A stretch of 8,145 nucleotides of DNA, taken from positions 1-8,145 of the forward strand of contig CAIXCO010000319.1 in NCBI GenBank assembly GCA_903917955.1, read 5' to 3'. A program made the position numbers and the translations under genes. Positions 5,784 to 8,145 of this stretch are shown in pieces. The notes below the pieces were generated by a model. That model was not told the origin of the DNA. It saw only the letters and a program-made list of their open reading frames with translations, and did not search any database. The stretch is from an uncultured Chlorobiaceae bacterium. Lineage in GTDB: Bacteria; Bacteroidota; Chlorobiia; Chlorobiales; Chlorobiaceae. Positions within the stretch are counted from its first letter, which is position 1. Each line of letters opens with the position of its first letter.

Positions 5784-5898
5784 CTCAACCGTGTTTTCAA
5801 CAAGGCCAGGATGAAAGGCGCTGGCGTTGCGCAGTTGATTGACGAAAAAGAGTTCCCGCAAGGTGCCGTTATTGAGCTATTTGCTGCTTTTTGTAAAA
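5784..5898 (+). pseudogene. Possible coding fragment running into the 21-bp inverted repeat
   Basis: The frame opened after the TAA at 5781-5783 reads LNRVFNKARMKGAGVAQLID, then EKEFPQGAVIELFAAFC, which looks like a real protein segment. It loses this character inside the inverted repeat at 5878-5923. An ATG at 5811 lies directly after CCAGG, too close to be a good ribosome binding site. The same frame stays open to 6263, but the later part is antisense to the DUF1566 gene and looks like non-coding translation. I do not recognise the protein; it may be a gene end cut by the repeat. Confidence 0.25.
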
Positions 5899-5923
5899 CA
5901 GATTTTACAAAAAGCAGCAAATA
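5878..5923. repeat. Perfect 21-bp inverted repeat (strong hairpin)
   Basis: The arms at 5878-5898 and 5903-5923 are exact reverse complements around the loop CAGA. The core of the left arm is TTTGCTGCTTTTTGTAAAA. No long T-tract follows outside the arms, although each arm contains TTTTT. It lies between a rightward small gene (5570-5761) and the leftward DUF1566 gene (6087-6560), so a bidirectional terminator is plausible. A small mobile palindrome is the alternative. Confidence 0.85.
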
Positions 5924-6059
5924 CTGTTACATCACAAAACAAGCTATGAGTGGTATGAATAATTGTCTTCAAAAATTTTCAGAATCAGACGGAACACATC
6001 ACGACACACCGGTAAATCATGGTACAATGCCATACCACAAAATTATTTTTTTAACCCAT

Positions 6060-6087
6060 GTAGGGGCGTATCGCCATACGCCCCTAC
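6060..6087. repeat. 28-base REP-like palindrome
   Basis: GTAGGGGCGTAT (6060-6071) and ATACGCCCCTAC (6076-6087) are exact reverse complements around CGCC. Palindromes of this GTAGGGGCG...CGCCCCTAC form are dispersed in many bacterial genomes, including green sulfur bacteria and cyanobacteria, usually between genes. This copy shares its last base with the stop codon of the minus-strand gene that ends at 6087. It may act in mRNA 3'-end protection or termination. Confidence 0.8.
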
Positions 6088-6560
6088 TAAAAGACCCAGA
6101 CAGGCCGCACCCGCCACTCGACGTTCTCGTAGCCGACACCTTGGTACCCGTTGCCGAAACCCTGGAACCATGCGAAAGTAGTAGCGCTGTACTCCGTAGA
6201 ACTCCAGTAGCCGTCGTCCACAAAACACCCAACAGCACTACACATATTATACATCGCTCTTAACTGCTCTTTATTCGGTAAAAACCAATCACTATAGCCA
6301 TTGCTTACAAGATTTTCACACGCTAACTCGGCATCTATCCAAGTCATACCATTCTGAATATCGGATTTTGCTGCAACAAGGCCATGCTTGCCAGTTCCAT
6401 CAACATAAAAGACGATACCTCCAAGATACCGATGATCATTATCGTACTCGTCCCCAATCTGTACCGCTGAGGCTACTACGGAAACCGTCACCATACTCAA
6501 ACAGGTAAACAAGAGCATTATCCAGAGCCGGGCAAAGCGTGCTTTTGCACGAAGTTTCAT
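6087..6560 (-). CDS. Secreted Lcl_C (DUF1566) domain protein
   Basis: The likely product is 157 residues starting at the ATG at 6560. This start begins a signal peptide (basic MKLRAKARFARLW, hydrophobic to about residue 31, cleavage near VASA at residue 32). Upstream in-frame starts would add about 55 cysteine-rich residues of non-coding character. The mature part is an Lcl_C/DUF1566 domain, a C-type-lectin/FGE-like fold: GGIVFYVDGTGKHGLVAA (48-64), WIDAELACENL (74-84), GYSDWFLPNKEQLRAMY (88-104), YWSSTEYSATTFAW (118-131) and the terminal WRVRPVWVF. The family is found in surface and secreted bacterial proteins, often of unknown ligand. The gene stands alone, with no clear ribosome binding site. 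Its stop touches the REP-like palindrome, and its upstream region holds repeat copy B. Confidence 0.8.
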   Translation of the reverse strand: MKLRAKARFARLWIMLLFTCLSMVTVSVVASAVQIGDEYDNDHRYLGGIVFYVDGTGKHGLVAAKSDIQNGMTWIDAELACENLVSNGYSDWFLPNKEQLRAMYNMCSAVGCFVDDGYWSSTEYSATTFAWFQGFGNGYQGVGYENVEWRVRPVWVF

Positions 6561-6571
6561 GATGATTGTTG

Positions 6572-6611
6572 TTTGGTTACCGTGATTTGTAAAAACACTC
6601 CCAGTGTACAA
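6572..6611. repeat. 40-base diverged repeat, copy B
   Basis: This is the partner of 2957-2996 (32 of 40 positions identical, same orientation). It lies 12 bases upstream of the DUF1566 start on the minus strand, so it probably contains that gene's promoter or leader. A short TGTACA repeat (TGTACAAAATGTACA) begins inside it at 6605 and runs to 6619; it could be a regulator half-site pair. Confidence 0.5.
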
Positions 6612-6731
6612 AATGTACAGGGATATTTGTTTACAGTGAGGCTGGCGATTGAACGGACACAAGCACAATCCCCCCGGGAACTCATTGCACCCAAAAACCA
6701 TTCCTGTACACAGAAAGATGCTCAAAAACAG

Positions 6732-6806
6732 AGATTAATTGTGGTCGCAGGTACGAATGGTTCGTCGAAAACAATCCGTACCGAAAAACTGCCAAGCCCT
6801 GAATGA
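6732..6806 (+). pseudogene. Zeta-toxin-like P-loop remnant
   Basis: The last 24 codons before the TGA at 6804-6806 read RLIVVAGTNGSSKTIRTEKL, then PSPE. This closely resembles the beginning of zeta-toxin family kinases (RLIVIAGPNGAGKTT, then TEKLL), which phosphorylate UDP-N-acetylglucosamine. The Walker A glycine before Lys is replaced by Ser (GSSKT), and the frame stops right after the P-loop helix. Only a non-functional 5' scrap therefore remains. The frame is open upstream to an ATG at 6573, but that part does not look like the family. The match is short, so a chance resemblance is possible. The 330 bases between 6561 and 6890 otherwise hold repeat copy B and the fitA ribosome binding site. 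Confidence 0.45.
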
Positions 6807-6879
6807 ATAGATGGGAGAGGCTGTATTTTTTTCAAACTTTAATTTTATCTTTCTCCCTTTACGGTCTCTCGCTAATTTT

Positions 6880-6885
6880 GGAGGT
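6880..6885 (+). promoter_or_regulatory. Strong ribosome binding site of the fitA-like gene
   Basis: GGAGGT lies five bases before the ATG at 6891, the strongest Shine-Dalgarno sequence in the window. Strong antitoxin translation ahead of the coupled toxin fits a working toxin-antitoxin pair. Confidence 0.75.
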
Positions 6886-6890
6886 GTTTC

Positions 6891-7139
6891 ATGGCTCAAG
6901 ATATTGTGTGCACTATCGATGATGATGACAATCACATGCTTGAAATGCGTGCTGCCCGGCACGGTTGGAGCATGGAAGAAGAGGTGCGACAGATTTTGCT
7001 CAGTGCTGTCAGCGATGAGGTTCCAGCATATCAAAATCTTGGATCACGTATTGCTGCCCGGTTTGCAGGCGTTGGCCTGACCGAACCACTGGTTGAACTC
7101 CGTGGGCACACCATTGAACCGATGGGCTTCAGCTCTTGA
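6891..7139 (+). CDS. FitA-like ribbon-helix-helix antitoxin
   Basis: This 82-residue protein has an N-terminal ribbon-helix-helix DNA-binding domain: strand DIVCTIDDDDNHMLEMRAAR (residues 4-23) and helices HGWSMEEEVRQILLSAV (24-40). A C-terminal tail follows (LGSRIAARFAGVGLTEP, then LVELRGHTIEPMGF). In the FitA family this tail wraps around the PIN toxin and inserts an arginine into its active site. The dimer also binds an operator in its own promoter, so autoregulation is expected. The start at 6891 is fixed by an excellent ribosome binding site. The stop overlaps the downstream toxin start by four bases, so translation is coupled. It looks intact and is one of the two apparently functional toxin-antitoxin units here. 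Confidence 0.87.
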   Translation: MAQDIVCTIDDDDNHMLEMRAARHGWSMEEEVRQILLSAVSDEVPAYQNLGSRIAARFAGVGLTEPLVELRGHTIEPMGFSS

Positions 7140-7561
7140 TTATGCTCGACACCAACGTCTTGTCTGGCCTGATGCAGCAGCAGCCCGACCCGCAGGTAGT
7201 GGCTTGGCTGGACGGGCAGTCTGCCGAATCCATCTGGTTGAACAGCGTCACCTTATTTGAAATCCGATTCGGTTTGGCCTTGCTGGCATCCGGTCGCCGC
7301 AAAAAATTGCTTTATGAACGATTCGAGGAACTTCTGCAAGATGACTTGCAAAACCGTGTCCTGCTCTTTGATACCAACGCTGCAGCACAAGCAGCACAAT
7401 TGGTGGCTGATCGCAAGGCTGGAGGTCGTCCGGTAGATATGCGTGACACCTTTATTGCAGGTATTGCTTTGGCACACAAAGCAATACTGGCAACTCGTAA
7501 TATTCGACACTTTAGCGACTTGTCTGTTATCATTGTCAATCCTTGGGACTGCCAAGCTTGA
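7136..7561 (+). CDS. FitB/VapC-type PIN-domain ribonuclease toxin
   Basis: This 141-residue PIN-domain protein has the family acidic residues at standard positions: Asp5 (MLDTNVLSGL), Glu42 (TLFEIRFGL) and Asp104 (DMRDTFIAGIA). The ATRNIRHF motif carries Asn122 where some homologues have Asp. Such toxins are Mg-dependent RNases that cleave RNA until held by the antitoxin. The start is a TTG at 7136 overlapping the antitoxin stop (TTGA). It gives MIMLDTNV, matching the usual MI-L-DTN family beginning, whereas the ATG at 7142 would give MLDTNV with only one residue before Leu-Asp. No frameshift or premature stop is seen, so the pair is probably functional. The tail VIIVNPWDCQA is also typical. 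Only weak Shine-Dalgarno-like sequence precedes it, in keeping with coupled translation. Confidence 0.88.
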   Translation: MIMLDTNVLSGLMQQQPDPQVVAWLDGQSAESIWLNSVTLFEIRFGLALLASGRRKKLLYERFEELLQDDLQNRVLLFDTNAAAQAAQLVADRKAGGRPVDMRDTFIAGIALAHKAILATRNIRHFSDLSVIIVNPWDCQA

Positions 7562-7609
7562 AAAGAGAAGTGTTGCCCCCATTAACCATTTCCATACAAG
7601 CCCACCCCA

Positions 7610-7638
7610 TTGCATACAATCCTTTTATTATGTACACT
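7610..7638 (+). promoter_or_regulatory. Candidate promoter for cydD
   Basis: TTGCAT at 7610-7615 and TACACT at 7633-7638 are separated by 17 bases. Transcription would begin near 7645, about 30 bases before the cydD ATG. The intergenic stretch 7562-7674 contains nothing else I can support. Assigned from consensus only. Confidence 0.4.
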
Positions 7639-7674
7639 ATAACCCCTTTTCAAAAATACGGACACGCATGAACC

Positions 7675-8145
7675 ATGAATATTGACCGGCGCCTCTTTCA
7701 GTTGCTTAAAGAAGATGGACGGCCCTTTATTGTTTCGATTATATCGGGAGTTCTGGCTGCGGGGATGCTGATTGCCCAGGCATTCTACCTCAGCCTCGTA
7801 ATCGACAGCGCCTTTATCCAGAAGAGCGGCATGGAGAGGCTCGTGTTGCCGCTCAGCCTCTTTGCTCTTTTCAGCACCTTACGGATGGCCTTCAACTGGT
7901 TCTCCCATACCGAAGCGAACCGAGGCACGCTCATTATCCGCGAGAAAGTCTTCACTCGGCTCATCAGCACGGTTGGTGTCCTTGGGCCGCTCTATGCCAG
8001 GTCAGTGCAGAGCGGACGGCTCAGTACCACACTCCTGAAGGGGGTTGAAGCGCTCGACGCCTACTACAGCCAGTACATTCCGCAGCTCTTTTTTGCCCTC
8101 TTTACGCCGCTCCTTATTGCGGGCACCATCATGCCCGGCGACCCT
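7675..8145 (+). CDS. cydD: CydD, ABC exporter subunit for cytochrome bd assembly (5' part)
   Basis: The frame is open from the ATG at 7675 to the window end, giving 157 codons. CydD pairs with CydC to form an inner-membrane ABC exporter moving cysteine/glutathione-type thiols or related compounds to the periplasm; it is needed to assemble cytochrome bd oxidase. Visible are the start MNIDRRLFQLLKEDGR and three hydrophobic segments of the exporter membrane domain (about residues 18-41, 56-76 and 137-154). Between the second and third lies the family motif region GPLYARSVQSGRLSTTLLKG followed by VEALDAYYSQYIPQ (about 104-137). The ATPase domain lies beyond the window. The ATG at 7675 is preferred because an upstream ATG at 7668 opens only five codons; the ribosome binding site is weak. 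CydD versus CydC is decided mainly by the VEALDAYYSQYIPQ motif. Orientation and position suggest a return to housekeeping sequence after the accessory region. Confidence 0.85.
   Translation, partial: MNIDRRLFQLLKEDGRPFIVSIISGVLAAGMLIAQAFYLSLVIDSAFIQKSGMERLVLPLSLFALFSTLRMAFNWFSHTEANRGTLIIREKVFTRLISTVGVLGPLYARSVQSGRLSTTLLKGVEALDAYYSQYIPQLFFALFTPLLIAGTIMPGDP

Noticed and set aside
6018..6052. Possible terminator (TGGTA...TACCA stem followed by a run of T)
   Set aside because: The stem has only five A/T-rich pairs and lies well short of the T-run; there is no clear gene on the plus strand for it to terminate.
5899..6263. Extension of the plus-strand frame from 5811 through the palindromes
   Set aside because: After the inverted repeat the translation is rich in His, Thr and Pro, and it is antisense to the DUF1566 gene.
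6561..6725. N-terminal extension of the DUF1566 protein
   Set aside because: The added residues are cysteine-rich and lack coding character, and they would bury the obvious signal peptide at residue 56.
7253..7615. 120-codon minus-strand frame
   Set aside because: It is antisense to the FitB-like toxin and its composition is rich in Cys and Ser without motifs.
1..8145. tRNA, rRNA, CRISPR array, integrase or complete insertion sequence
   Set aside because: I looked for these and saw no cloverleaf end, regularly spaced repeats, transposase motifs or recombinase motifs.

Overview
The window most resembles a chromosomal accessory region of a green sulfur bacterium (Chlorobium/Pelodictyon group). 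This rests on overall protein flavour, the mixed base composition of about 45-50% G+C, and my memory of similar toxin-antitoxin and PIN-domain proteins in Chlorobiaceae. It is an inference; no rRNA or other definitive marker is present.

Layout from left to right. (1) Bases 1-1445 are the 3' half of an hsdR-type restriction endonuclease/translocase gene. (2) Bases 1726-2188 hold an intact, overlapping hicA-hicB toxin-antitoxin pair. (3) Bases 2206-2951 on the minus strand are a decayed patch. It contains an AAA+/DUF4143-type ATPase remnant that lost its N-terminal half and an internal block, a 59-codon small gene with a good ribosome binding site, and the last 43 codons of a PIN-domain (VapC-like) toxin. 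(4) Bases 3008-3737 on the minus strand are a UPF0175 antitoxin gene overlapping a DUF3368 PIN toxin gene, which is broken by one in-frame TAG. (5) Bases 4128-5414 encode an exported phosphatidylserine-decarboxylase-like (PsiD/PSDC-type) pyruvoyl enzyme. (6) Bases 5415-6090 are a low-coding region with a candidate structured RNA, a 63-residue cysteine-containing small protein, a perfect 21-bp inverted repeat and a 28-base REP-like palindrome. (7) Bases 6087-6560 on the minus strand encode a secreted Lcl_C/DUF1566 protein. (8) Bases 6732-6806 carry a short zeta-toxin-like P-loop remnant. (9) Bases 6891-7561 are an intact FitA/FitB (VapBC-type) pair. (10) Bases 7675-8145 are the start of cydD, which runs off the window.

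The theme is an accumulation of defence and toxin-antitoxin modules between a restriction gene and the housekeeping exporter gene cydD. Two toxin-antitoxin pairs look intact (hicAB and fitAB-like). One is broken by a single nonsense codon (UPF0175/DUF3368). At least three others survive only as fragments (PIN C-terminus, zeta-like P-loop, DUF4143 ATPase). This is the expected look of an integration and turnover hot spot.

The most unusual single gene is the exported PSD-like decarboxylase. The most unusual non-coding signals are the candidate RNA at about 5462-5545, the 21-bp inverted repeat at 5878-5923, and a diverged 40-base repeat shared by 2957-2996 and 6572-6611. I found no tRNA, rRNA, CRISPR array or complete insertion sequence.
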